From positions 1-40,065 of the forward strand of contig NZ_JAHQVB010000012.1 in the NCBI RefSeq assembly GCF_019052655.1: DNA of 40,065 nt, in the 5' to 3' direction. Positions within the stretch are counted from its first letter, which is position 1; each line of letters opens with the position of its first letter. The DNA comes from Holdemanella porci. GTDB lineage: Bacteria; Bacillota_I; Bacilli_A; Erysipelotrichales; Erysipelotrichaceae. A model generated the notes under the pieces. It made no database searches, was not told the DNA's origin, and worked only from the letters and a program-made list of their open reading frames with translations. Positions 9,079 through 17,839 of this stretch are shown one piece after another. The position numbers and the translations under genes are program-made.

Positions 9079-10232
9079 TGAATCACCCTCTTTCTACAAA
9101 CAAATAGTCCAGCTTCTTTTGTCACTACTATTTTACCATTATTCTCTAGCAATTCTTCAATATATTCTTTAAATTCATTGAGTCTAGGTCCTAATATTTC
9201 ATTTTGATTCCCATGACAAGACATAATATAGTCAATCAAAGGTTTTGATGCTGTTATTGCTAGTGAATCTTGATAATCCATTCGTTGAATATTTGAAAAA
9301 TATTTACTTAATATATCTTCACCATTCTCTAATCCAAAAATATCATACAAACTATGGTTTGATAGATTAATTCTAGAATCAAAGTTTTGTACGATTTCCG
9401 TGATTTCTTTCATATGGTTCTTACCATATGTACTACAATAAAGGATTCCATCACTTTTTAGTACTCTATCTATTTCTTTTAAACCAAGATTTAAATCATT
9501 TAAATAGAATAAAACATGATTGGCAATAATAGAGTCAAAGTAAGAGTCTTTGAATGGAATCTTTTCAGCATCCGCTACAATACAGTTAAAATCAGAACCC
9601 AATTTATTTCTGACCTCTTCAACCATACCTTCACTAATATCCGATAAGAAGATTTCTCGATTTCTTAAATCAATCTTGTTTTCTTGCCATAACTTACCAT
9701 TACCACAACCAAGTTCTAACAATCGATTGACTTTACTAAAATCAATTTGATTGAATAACCAATTAAACCACCCCTGCTTATTTGTAGAATACTTCTCATG
9801 TAGTGATATACGATCATTTAAGTTCTTCGCATTCTTATATTGTTCAATAATATTCGTTTCCTCATTCGATAGTTGAACTAAAGATAGAATCATATTCCAA
9901 CTCAAATCCGGCGTTTGACTTGCTCTTTTTAAAGCATCCTTTAAAGACTGTAAATGACTAATCTTATCTTCAATCAAATCAATCTGTAAATCAAAACTCT
10001 CCTTTAGATTCGTATTATCCATAACCATAGGAAAGATTTCTTCAATACTAAACCCCAAATGTTTTAAAGATAAAATCTTCTGTAACTTTAATAAATCCAA
10101 ATCACTATATTGACGATATCCATTTTCCATAACAAAAGAGGGTTTTAATAACCCTATTTTGTCATAATATCGAATTGTTCTTTCACTCACATTCGCTAGT
10201 TTTGCGAATTGCCCTGTCTTGTAGTAGTTCAT
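9075..10232 (-). CDS. MerR-type DNA-binding domain fused to SAM-dependent methyltransferase
   Basis: The 385-aa protein has two recognisable parts. Residues about 4-72 form a MerR winged helix (YKTGQFAKLANVSERTIRYY, then ENGYRQYSDLDLLKLQKI), followed by a helical linker near 80-110 that would be the MerR dimer coiled coil. Residues about 145-300 form a class I methyltransferase with motif I LLELGCGNG (172-180) and the DAEKIPF / FDSIIANHVLFYL segment of small-molecule methyltransferases. The methyl acceptor is unknown. It sits inside the glycan operon, 4 nt after the polytopic protein and overlapping the next GT2 by 4 nt, with only a weak ribosome site (AAAGG far upstream). It may methylate a sugar, sense a metabolite and regulate the locus, or be a passenger. 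Confidence 0.88.
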   Translation of the reverse strand: MNYYKTGQFAKLANVSERTIRYYDKIGLLKPSFVMENGYRQYSDLDLLKLQKILSLKHLGFSIEEIFPMVMDNTNLKESFDLQIDLIEDKISHLQSLKDALKRASQTPDLSWNMILSLVQLSNEETNIIEQYKNAKNLNDRISLHEKYSTNKQGWFNWLFNQIDFSKVNRLLELGCGNGKLWQENKIDLRNREIFLSDISEGMVEEVRNKLGSDFNCIVADAEKIPFKDSYFDSIIANHVLFYLNDLNLGLKEIDRVLKSDGILYCSTYGKNHMKEITEIVQNFDSRINLSNHSLYDIFGLENGEDILSKYFSNIQRMDYQDSLAITASKPLIDYIMSCHGNQNEILGPRLNEFKEYIEELLENNGKIVVTKEAGLFVCRKRVIQ

Positions 10233-10236
10233 AATA

Positions 10237-12198
10237 TTAATAATTTACCTTTAATAAATAATAAGGATTTAGATTTTGTTCATTTGATAGTACTAAACTA
10301 TCTCCATCACATTCCAATATGTCCGCTGCATTTTTATTAAATACCAAAATATATTGAATATTTTCTTTCTTCAAAATATCATGTACTTCTGTATATGTTA
10401 AATCCCCTGACATACAAAACGAATTTAATTTTGAAAAATCTTTATCATTTAATTTTTTAAATCCATCACTGTTTGAAACATGCAAACGATTTGTAGACAT
10501 CTCAAAGCCACCATCCGATGTGCCCATACCACCATCTGTATTAAAATTATGACAAGTATACATCTTATAATTATCATATGGTAAAGTGTTAAAATAATCT
10601 CCGACTTCGACAAAAATATCTGGAATCATTTTTGTGTTCATATCAAATACTCTTGAAAAATTCCATCCAGCTGCACTTATGCCAGAACTAAGAAAATTAT
10701 ATTTTACCATTTCATTTACATTATGACGGAAAAAGACACAAACCAACATAACCAATCCTACCGCCGCTAGATTTGGTATAAAATACATCTTCTTAAAGAT
10801 CGACTCATATATGCGCAAGGCACAGATACCCAAAAAGAACAAAATTAAGTATTGTATAGATGAGACTGTTCTCATTGTAACAAAGAAATAATTAAAAGAT
10901 GTAATTGTTAATAATACAGTAAATATTTCTTTCCATACTAAAACATATAAAACCGATACCATACCAACAATACTTCTAGATTGCGAATTCTTAGATAATA
11001 CAAATATTAATGCAAAAACAACAAAACCATACTTTAGCAATGAGTCATGATCATACCATTCTTGTTGAAAGCCATGATAACGAGTTACGTTGTATACAAA
11101 TTCTTCTGTGTTTATATTTAAATATCTTGTTGCAAGCAAAAAAACAACAACAACTAGAATTCCTAGAATAGAAACTATCATCCATTTTGTTTCTTTCGCT
11201 TTAAATGCCTCAACAAAACAATATACACATTTAATCGTTATTGCCGCAATGAAAAATAAAACAACAACTTGAACATATATTGTTGAAAACGAAATCATGG
11301 AAATAGACATTAAAACAATATATAGAATCTTCTTGAATTCCATTTTTTCTACTAATGGTAAAGAATAAATAATCAGAATAGGCACTGCCATCATTCTAAC
11401 AATAGATCCACCATAAAATGCTGCAGTTTGAAACTGCCATAAATCGTATGAATAAACTCTTATACATTCATAGATTCCTGTTTGTAGAAAACCAGCTGGA
11501 ATCAGAAAATAAAAGAACGGAACAATGGCATATTGTGAATATTTTTCTTTTACAAAAAGCGATGCCAATTGTTTGTATACAATTCCAAATAATACATAAT
11601 TGTGCAATGACATAGTCACCCTACAAAAATAAGGTAAATAAATGTGGAAGAGTGTCCCAAAATAAGAATAACTCAATTCATATGTATTGATAACACGAAT
11701 TAAATCAAGTCCATTAATATGAACTAAAGAACCATTAAAATAATCCTCATTCATTAAATGTGGAGTGCCCACATGATTAATAACCTTACCTATATAATAA
11801 ACATCATCATAATTTAAATCGTAATATGGCAATTGGTTTGCGATAGAAAAAGATATAAATACACCTGCAAATAAAATTAAAACCCAATTATTCTTCAAAA
11901 TACGTTGTAATTTAATTTCGTGTCTACAAAATATATTTTTTCTATTCTTAAATAACAAGTATCCATCTACAACGACAAATAAAATAGATTGTAATATAAA
12001 GTATAGTGTCCAGGATAAATGAAGAACCTGACATACAAATCCAATAATAAACGTTAAAAAGAAAGTAGATAAAAATCCTGAAATTAGAATTGTTCTAGTA
12101 TTCTTATTATAACCAAATAAATCTAAGCATTCATTCCCTAACAAATAATACTGAAAAGAAAGACAGACATAAAACACAACACTCAAAACTAAATTCAT
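10237..12198 (-). CDS. large polytopic membrane protein, probable GT-C-type transferase (DUF6077-like)
   Basis: This 653-aa protein has roughly a dozen hydrophobic helices and a C-terminal soluble domain of about 130 residues after the last helix, the layout of GT-C enzymes that use polyprenyl-phosphate sugars outside the membrane. An acidic DLNYDDVYY segment lies in the first large loop near residue 130, where GT-C enzymes carry their catalytic aspartates. I think it belongs to DUF6077 but cannot confirm this. It overlaps the DUF2304 gene by 4 nt, and that gene follows a polyprenyl-phosphate sugar synthase, so it is the natural candidate for the extracellular transferase (GacL-like role). 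That role is inferred from gene order and topology. Confidence 0.65.
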   Translation of the reverse strand: MNLVLSVVFYVCLSFQYYLLGNECLDLFGYNKNTRTILISGFLSTFFLTFIIGFVCQVLHLSWTLYFILQSILFVVVDGYLLFKNRKNIFCRHEIKLQRILKNNWVLILFAGVFISFSIANQLPYYDLNYDDVYYIGKVINHVGTPHLMNEDYFNGSLVHINGLDLIRVINTYELSYSYFGTLFHIYLPYFCRVTMSLHNYVLFGIVYKQLASLFVKEKYSQYAIVPFFYFLIPAGFLQTGIYECIRVYSYDLWQFQTAAFYGGSIVRMMAVPILIIYSLPLVEKMEFKKILYIVLMSISMISFSTIYVQVVVLFFIAAITIKCVYCFVEAFKAKETKWMIVSILGILVVVVFLLATRYLNINTEEFVYNVTRYHGFQQEWYDHDSLLKYGFVVFALIFVLSKNSQSRSIVGMVSVLYVLVWKEIFTVLLTITSFNYFFVTMRTVSSIQYLILFFLGICALRIYESIFKKMYFIPNLAAVGLVMLVCVFFRHNVNEMVKYNFLSSGISAAGWNFSRVFDMNTKMIPDIFVEVGDYFNTLPYDNYKMYTCHNFNTDGGMGTSDGGFEMSTNRLHVSNSDGFKKLNDKDFSKLNSFCMSGDLTYTEVHDILKKENIQYILVFNKNAADILECDGDSLVLSNEQNLNPYYLLKVNY

Positions 12199-12545
12199 TC
12201 GCCTTTCTCCTTGTTACTTTCATATTCTTTAATACTCAATTTTTGAATCAAATCTTTTTGTTTTTCTTTTAATTTAGAAATTTGTGCAGTTTGCGTAAAC
12301 AACATAATGTATAAGAAAAAGATAAATACACAAAAGATGAAATTACTTGTGGACATAAATCCCAATTGTTTTGAAATCCACGTTGGAATTTGAGGGAATA
12401 CACTAATAATCAGAAGAAGAATAGACCATAAAATCCACATAATCGCATCATCAATATTTAATCCATGTTTTTGAATCTTTTTAATCACAAAAACAAAGGT
12501 CATTAAACTCGCAAAGATAAAAACCAACTGTAATTTTAATCCCAT
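12195..12545 (-). CDS. DUF2304 (GacJ-like) small membrane protein
   Basis: This 116-aa protein has an N-terminal helix, two more hydrophobic segments (IMWILWSILLLIISVF and FIFCVFIFFLYIMLF) and a charged coiled-coil tail (KLKEKQKDLIQKL). The size, the three helices and the position directly after a DPM1-like GT2 match the DUF2304 family. In Streptococcus pyogenes the DUF2304 protein GacJ binds and stimulates the GacI synthase. It is 3 nt after the synthase and overlaps the downstream polytopic gene by 4 nt, so the three products are probably made in step. Confidence 0.8.
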   Translation of the reverse strand: MGLKLQLVFIFASLMTFVFVIKKIQKHGLNIDDAIMWILWSILLLIISVFPQIPTWISKQLGFMSTSNFIFCVFIFFLYIMLFTQTAQISKLKEKQKDLIQKLSIKEYESNKEKGE

Positions 12546-12548
12546 AAT

Positions 12549-13232
12549 CTACACCTTTCTAAATGGTTGAATCAAAAAGATTGAAACCATCATTCGACTC
12601 ATATATTTGATCGTATTTACTAAATTTAAATAAGATTCTCCAAATTCACGTTCAGACATTTGAACTTGAATCTCTTTAATTTTTCTGTTCTTACGATACA
12701 TATAAACCAATGTATCTGGTTCAGGGGGATTGTTCATATCCAAAGCATAATCTTTAATACAAGCCTTGCCATATGCTCTAAATCCACTTGTTGGATCCAT
12801 CACCTTTTTACCAGTTACAAGTTTAATGGCCCATGCGATTAAACGGCTACCAATCATACGTGCTGTAAAAGGTTTCTTCTCGCTCACAAAACGAGAACCA
12901 ATCACAATATCATTTCCATATTCAATTTCTTTAACCATCGCATCAATATATTTAGCTGAGTGCTGACCATCTCCATCAAATTGGATAACAACATCATAAT
13001 TTTCTTTCATGGCTAATTTAAAACCTGTTTGAACAGCTCCAAACAATCCTAAGTTACAAAATCCATCAATATGATTAAAATTATTTTTCTGAATAACTTC
13101 TAAAGTATTATCTTTCGAACCATCATTCACAACAACATAATCAACATCTGGCGCATTTTGTTGTATATCCTGAACTGTTTTTTCTATATTTAAAGCCTCA
13201 TTATAGGCTGGAATTACCACTAAAGTTCGCAT
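12549..13232 (-). CDS. polyprenyl-phosphate sugar synthase (GT2, DPM1/GacI-like)
   Basis: This 227-aa GT2 enzyme resembles dolichol-phosphate mannose synthase and GacI, which make polyprenyl-phosphate-linked sugars on the cytosolic face. It begins TLVVIPAYNEALNIEKTV, has VVNDGSKDNT, the QFDGDGQHS metal-binding motif near residue 90, and VMDPTSGFRAYGKAC, characteristic of this subgroup. No C-terminal transmembrane pair is present; the adjacent DUF2304 protein would anchor it. AGGAGG lies just before the ATG. It is the first gene after a terminator, and a TATATT box about 58 nt upstream could be its promoter. Confidence 0.88.
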   Translation of the reverse strand: MRTLVVIPAYNEALNIEKTVQDIQQNAPDVDYVVVNDGSKDNTLEVIQKNNFNHIDGFCNLGLFGAVQTGFKLAMKENYDVVIQFDGDGQHSAKYIDAMVKEIEYGNDIVIGSRFVSEKKPFTARMIGSRLIAWAIKLVTGKKVMDPTSGFRAYGKACIKDYALDMNNPPEPDTLVYMYRKNRKIKEIQVQMSEREFGESYLNLVNTIKYMSRMMVSIFLIQPFRKV

Positions 13233-13301
13233 TTAGAACCTCCTAAAAAAATATAAATCTTAAATTTTTAAAATATACTGTTCCTTTAAATTCATGAAAA
13301 A

Positions 13302-13323
13302 GAACTAGTTAAACAACTAGCTC
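13302..13323 (-). terminator. intrinsic terminator after the two-domain GT2 gene
   Basis: On the minus strand a 9-bp stem (one G-T wobble) with a 4-nt loop is followed by TTTTT. It lies about 30 nt past the stop codon of the 824-aa glycosyltransferase gene and separates the exporter block from the decoration block. Confidence 0.75.
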
Positions 13324-13353
13324 TTATATTTATATCATATTTTTATGATTTTT

Positions 13354-15828
13354 TTAAGCCTTAGGATATGTAAATGGACCTTTATCCAAATCAAAGTTAA
13401 GGTTATGGAAAGGATCTCCATTCTTTAAAATCTCTGGCCATTTCTTTTGGAAACGAGCAATTTCACTTTGGAAACGAGCTTGTTTTTCTGGTGTATCCTC
13501 TAAACCTCTAGATTTCGATTCATAGTGATACCAAACAGAGAACACATCTTCAACAATCCATTTATTTAAGCTTCTAATTTTTAAACATAAATCAACATCA
13601 TTACATGCAACTTTAAAGTCTTCATCAAAGCCACCCACTTCATCAAAAATTTCTCGTTTTGTCATTAAACAAGCAGCTGTTACTGCAGATACATCCCACG
13701 AAACACGAGGTCTACCCATATATCCAAAATCATTTCTATCAATTAACGAGAATGCAGCTGTCGCATAACCATGATATCCAACTACGACACCACAATGTTG
13801 TACTGTATCATCTTCATACAATAATTTAGCTCCAACAGCACCCACATCTTCTCTTTGACATACTCCAAGCATGTCTTCAATGGAATCTGGCTCAATAACT
13901 TTCGTATCATTATTTAAGAATAAAATATATTCACCATGCGTGTATTTTACACCATAGTTATTGATCTTTGAATAGTTAAAATCACCCTCATAATAAATAA
14001 CTTTTACATTTGAATATGTTTCTTCAAGCTCTTTATAGTAATCAAATATTTCTTGTTCAGTCGAATTGTTTTCAACAATCACAATCTCCATATTTGAATA
14101 TGTGTTTACATTCATTAACGATTCAATACAACCCTTCAATAAATCTTTATGATTGTAGTTTGGAATCAAAATGGATACCAATGGATGATCCTTCACTGTA
14201 TATTTACAATGATACATTCCATATAAAGGACGAGGCAACATTTCAACAGTCGCATCAATACCAATACGTTTAAAATGAGATTCAATCGCTTTTTTACCAG
14301 ATGTGTAACAATACATCTTACTTTCTGGATCCATAGCCGTTGATAATGGGTGCATTCTCCAGTGATACAAAATCTTTGGAACGTGATGTACACTATTTGC
14401 CTGCTCTACACATCTAAAGATGAAATCATGATCTTGCGATCCATCATATTCACTACGCATTCCACCAACTTTACGAACAATATCCATGTTCACAACAAAG
14501 AAGTGTGTAATGTAGTTATGAGAACACAATAAATCAATGCTGAAATCTGGTTTAAAATGCGGATCTTCAAATTTCTTTGTCTTATCATTTAACTTATCTT
14601 CATCCGAATATACACAATCATGATGAACTTCCTGCATAGAAGCTACAAATTCATATAAACAATCCGGTGTCAATAAATCATCGTGATCAAATAAGCCCAC
14701 ATAATCACCAGTAACTAATTCTAAGGCACCATTCATATTCCCAGAAATACCATAGTTTTTTTCTAATTTCTTAAATACGATTCTTGAATCATCCCCATAA
14801 TGTTCTTTCACATATTTTTCTACCGAATCATTTGTACTTCCATCACCAATACACAATTGCCAATTTGAATACGACTGATTACGTACAGAATCAATCATTT
14901 CTTTTAAGTACTCTTCTTTCGTATTAAATGTCGCAACAATAATACTAATCATTGGAGCAAATTCAAATTTAGTATTTCTTTGTCTTTCTAATTCTTCTTC
15001 CGTTACTTTAGTGGCATTAAACCATTCATCGTATTCTGCCCAATTACTAGAACCATGAACAATACGATCAATAACACCGGAAAAACCTTTTTTCTTTAAA
15101 ATTCTAAAACCATTCTTAAAATGTTGATAACTCAACATTTTAAATAGTTTAGGAACTTTTGAAAGCACATTTTGACTTGGCGTTTTTTCTTGAAGAATCT
15201 CTTTACTTTGATAATTCTTAGTCTTCAACACAAAACTATACTTTTCTTTCGCATTTCCTTTCCATTTGATAGTGTATCCACAATCAATTTGGTCTTCACC
15301 CACAAAGAATAAGGAATATAAATCCACTCTACCTTTTGAATGAAATTCAACATCCACTTTTTTTCCATTTGAATCAAAGACAGAATATTCAATTGGATCT
15401 TTCGCATACGAATAAGCCCAACCTTTTAGTTGATAAGTCCTTGTTTCTTCATTGAAAGTAAATTCATCAATATATGTGTTGATTTCTCTTTTGTCTCTGT
15501 ATTTATTAATTTTTCTTTGATCATAATTCAAAATTCTTTCACTACATGTATCTGTATATGCAATGATTTCAATCGATTTAGGTTCTTCATTACAATCGAT
15601 AATCAAACGAAATCCAATATGCGTATTCTTAAAACCTAAATCATAGCCATTTATAATGTCTTCACGACCAGGTCGAAATAACTCGAAATCAACTTCTTTT
15701 CCATCCAGTTTAATGCGATAATTCACACTTTCATTATCTTCCTGGTAGCACCAGCCGACAATGGTAATGAACTGTTTTGTTTTTAAATCATGAAACTCAA
15801 ATCTTTCAATGCTATATTTTAAAGCCAT
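13354..15828 (-). CDS. bifunctional GT2 glycosyltransferase with N-terminal beta-sandwich repeats
   Basis: This 824-aa protein combines three parts. Residues 1 to about 215 hold two similar beta-rich modules, each with a GW-x-Y core, a conserved GR-(E/V)-D step and an (I/Y)GF or GYTI end. Residues about 290-530 form a first GT2 domain (MISIIVATFNTKEEYLKEMI, GDGSTND, LFDHDDLLTPD). Residues about 545-790 form a second GT2 domain (SILIPNYNHKDLLKGC, EYILFLNNDTKV, VACNDVDLCLKI). Two GT2 domains are typical of rhamnan chain polymerases. It is 12 nt from the ABC permease gene and ends at a terminator, so it is co-expressed with the exporter. It is cytosolic by sequence. Confidence 0.88.
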   Translation of the reverse strand: MALKYSIERFEFHDLKTKQFITIVGWCYQEDNESVNYRIKLDGKEVDFELFRPGREDIINGYDLGFKNTHIGFRLIIDCNEEPKSIEIIAYTDTCSERILNYDQRKINKYRDKREINTYIDEFTFNEETRTYQLKGWAYSYAKDPIEYSVFDSNGKKVDVEFHSKGRVDLYSLFFVGEDQIDCGYTIKWKGNAKEKYSFVLKTKNYQSKEILQEKTPSQNVLSKVPKLFKMLSYQHFKNGFRILKKKGFSGVIDRIVHGSSNWAEYDEWFNATKVTEEELERQRNTKFEFAPMISIIVATFNTKEEYLKEMIDSVRNQSYSNWQLCIGDGSTNDSVEKYVKEHYGDDSRIVFKKLEKNYGISGNMNGALELVTGDYVGLFDHDDLLTPDCLYEFVASMQEVHHDCVYSDEDKLNDKTKKFEDPHFKPDFSIDLLCSHNYITHFFVVNMDIVRKVGGMRSEYDGSQDHDFIFRCVEQANSVHHVPKILYHWRMHPLSTAMDPESKMYCYTSGKKAIESHFKRIGIDATVEMLPRPLYGMYHCKYTVKDHPLVSILIPNYNHKDLLKGCIESLMNVNTYSNMEIVIVENNSTEQEIFDYYKELEETYSNVKVIYYEGDFNYSKINNYGVKYTHGEYILFLNNDTKVIEPDSIEDMLGVCQREDVGAVGAKLLYEDDTVQHCGVVVGYHGYATAAFSLIDRNDFGYMGRPRVSWDVSAVTAACLMTKREIFDEVGGFDEDFKVACNDVDLCLKIRSLNKWIVEDVFSVWYHYESKSRGLEDTPEKQARFQSEIARFQKKWPEILKNGDPFHNLNFDLDKGPFTYPKA

Positions 15829-15839
15829 ACTACTAACAC

Positions 15840-16631
15840 CTACAATTCTTCCGCAAAGCCTTTTTCTAATTTCTTGAAAATCATGTATCCAATACCTAAA
15901 ACAACCAATGAGAAGACAAATACTAAACCTAAAGATTTAAAATCAGGCCATTGATGATACATAAACGCATTACGATAAGAACCAATAATGGTTGTCAACG
16001 GATTGATTGTTATTAGTGTATATAGAATACCTGCACTTGATGCAGAGAATTGGCTTAAGTGATAAATAATTGGAGTTCCATACATCAACATATTTAAAAT
16101 GAAAGCTACAATATTCTCAATGTCTTGTACATATACATCGACTGCACTTAAAATCAATACAATACCTAATGTTAGTAAAGATTGAACAATTAGAATTGGG
16201 AATACCGCAATAACATGATAGCTAAGTCCTGTACCTGTTCCAATACAGAAAATAATGATAATTAAGCATGAAATCAAAAAGTTTACAATTCCACTAAGAA
16301 CTTGTGATAACGGAATGATTTCTCTTGGGAAATATACTTTTTTAATAATTCCCCCATTTGCCTTAATCGAACTAGTCCCCATATTTACGGATGTCATAAA
16401 GAATGTCCATGGAATAATACCTGTAATCAAATAAATTAAGTAATTTTCACCAGTTACTCCACGACCAAACAAGTATGGAAATACAATCCAATATACTACA
16501 ACTTGTAACAATGGATTTAAAAAGGACCACAAGATTCCTAAAAAAGATCCTTTGTATCTACCACGAATATCCTTTTTAACATTCGTTTTTAATAACTCTC
16601 GATAATTATAAAGATTTTTAAATATACTCAT
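15840..16631 (-). CDS. wzm: polysaccharide ABC exporter permease (Wzm/RgpC-like)
   Basis: This 263-aa ABC-2 type permease has about six hydrophobic helices after a charged amphipathic N-terminus (MSIFKNLYNYRELLKTNVKKDIRGRYKGS, with the KxDIRGRYKGSxLG pattern typical of Wzm and TagG). It would form a homodimer with the adjacent ATPase and move an undecaprenyl-diphosphate-linked polymer out of the cell. It follows the ATPase gene by 13 nt and precedes the two-domain GT2 by 11 nt. Because the locus makes dTDP-rhamnose, a rhamnan backbone is the likely cargo. Confidence 0.92.
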   Translation of the reverse strand: MSIFKNLYNYRELLKTNVKKDIRGRYKGSFLGILWSFLNPLLQVVVYWIVFPYLFGRGVTGENYLIYLITGIIPWTFFMTSVNMGTSSIKANGGIIKKVYFPREIIPLSQVLSGIVNFLISCLIIIIFCIGTGTGLSYHVIAVFPILIVQSLLTLGIVLILSAVDVYVQDIENIVAFILNMLMYGTPIIYHLSQFSASSAGILYTLITINPLTTIIGSYRNAFMYHQWPDFKSLGLVFVFSLVVLGIGYMIFKKLEKGFAEEL

Positions 16632-16644
16632 ACGCCATCACCTT

Positions 16645-17775
16645 CTATACATTTTCAAACTCAATTTCTTTAGAGGCCAAAATACATTCTTTCTCTTTAC
16701 ACTCAACTTTAAATTTATGTTTACCTTTTTCTAAGGTTGTTAAATCATACTGGAATTGCCATCCAATAGTATTTACATCCATAAATCCAACATAATGATC
16801 AAAGTATGCATCATATACATCTTTTCTATATGTACGATCCACTTTAATATCCATAGGATTTCCATCTAAATAGAAATGAATTGTGGCATCATCTGAATCC
16901 GAGATTTGCCATCCCTTAAACAAGTGTTGTTGATCTGTTGCATCCACTTTTGAAATATCTCTAGGACTATCAATATAAACAACAGCCTTACTTTTTTGTT
17001 TACCACTCTCAATATTCTTTTGTCTTTCCTGCTTATGGTCTTGTGCCACTTGTTCTAAATACTCATCAACAACATAAGTAGGATCTCCATCTAAACGAAG
17101 TTGTCCCTTATAAATCCAGATAACACGAGTACACAAGTCTTTTACAACTTCCAAACTGTGCGTAACGATCACAATTGTTTTATTTGAATCACGCAATTCT
17201 CTTAATTTGTTGTAGCACTTTTCCTGGAAGTGTTGATCTCCTACAGCTAAAATTTCATCAATTAATAAGATTTCAGCATCTACATTAATGGCCACAGAGA
17301 AAGCTAGACGCATATACATACCCGAAGAATACGTACGAATTGGATTATCAATAAATTCACCTAATTCACTAAATTCAATAATGTCATCAATACGAGCATC
17401 GATTTCTTTTCTAGTTAAGCCAAAAATAGATGCATTGAAATAAATATTTTCACGCCCCGTAAAATCTGGGTGGAACCCAGCTCCTAACTCAAGCAATGAA
17501 GTCAACTTTCCATCCGTTTCAATCGTTCCTTTTGTTGGATAAATAATTTTGGTCATCAACTTTAATAAAGTTGATTTACCTGAACCATTTACACCAATTA
17601 AGGCTACAGTTTCCCCTTTTTTAATATTTAAATTTATATTGTTTAATACCTGATGAAACTCAGGCTTTTTTCGATTCCAAAAAATTAATTTTGTCTTTAA
17701 CGTATTTGCCTTATCATATTCAACCTTGAACTGTTTCGACATATTACGTACTTCTATCGCATTTGTCTTATCCAT
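16645..17775 (-). CDS. wzt: polysaccharide ABC exporter ATPase with C-terminal carbohydrate-binding domain (Wzt/RgpD-like)
   Basis: The ATPase domain (1 to about 245) has Walker A GVNGSGKST (61-69), the signature RTYSSGMYMRLAFS, and Walker B ILLIDEILAVGD. The remaining 125 residues form a beta-rich extension with GW-x-IS, YLDGNPMDI, RKDVYDAY and GWQFQYDL elements, like the Wzt domains that read the polymer end. I start at the ATG at 17775, which has GAGAGG 7 nt upstream; a TTG five codons earlier is the alternative. It follows a terminator, and an upstream TGCTAAAAT box offers an extended -10 promoter, so wzt, wzm and the two-domain GT2 form one unit. Confidence 0.92.
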   Translation of the reverse strand: MDKTNAIEVRNMSKQFKVEYDKANTLKTKLIFWNRKKPEFHQVLNNINLNIKKGETVALIGVNGSGKSTLLKLMTKIIYPTKGTIETDGKLTSLLELGAGFHPDFTGRENIYFNASIFGLTRKEIDARIDDIIEFSELGEFIDNPIRTYSSGMYMRLAFSVAINVDAEILLIDEILAVGDQHFQEKCYNKLRELRDSNKTIVIVTHSLEVVKDLCTRVIWIYKGQLRLDGDPTYVVDEYLEQVAQDHKQERQKNIESGKQKSKAVVYIDSPRDISKVDATDQQHLFKGWQISDSDDATIHFYLDGNPMDIKVDRTYRKDVYDAYFDHYVGFMDVNTIGWQFQYDLTTLEKGKHKFKVECKEKECILASKEIEFENV

Positions 17776-17789
17776 TGGATTACCTCTCA

Positions 17790-17810
17790 AACATTCCTAT
17801 TTTAGCATAT
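17790..17810 (-). promoter_or_regulatory. candidate extended -10 promoter for wzt
   Basis: Between the upstream terminator and the wzt ribosome site the minus strand contains TGCTAAAAT, an extended -10-like box. No convincing -35 is present because the region upstream is the terminator itself. Its position between a terminator and a start codon is the main support. Confidence 0.35.
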
Positions 17811-17821
17811 TCACATCAAAA

Positions 17822-17839
17822 AAAGAACAAAAGTCCTTT
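17822..17839 (-). terminator. intrinsic terminator after the GT4 gene
   Basis: The minus strand has AAAGGAC, a TTTT loop and GTTCTTT (7-bp stem with one wobble), followed by seven T residues. It begins immediately after the GT4 stop codon (17840-17842). This is a strong signal that the first transcription block ends here. Confidence 0.75.
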
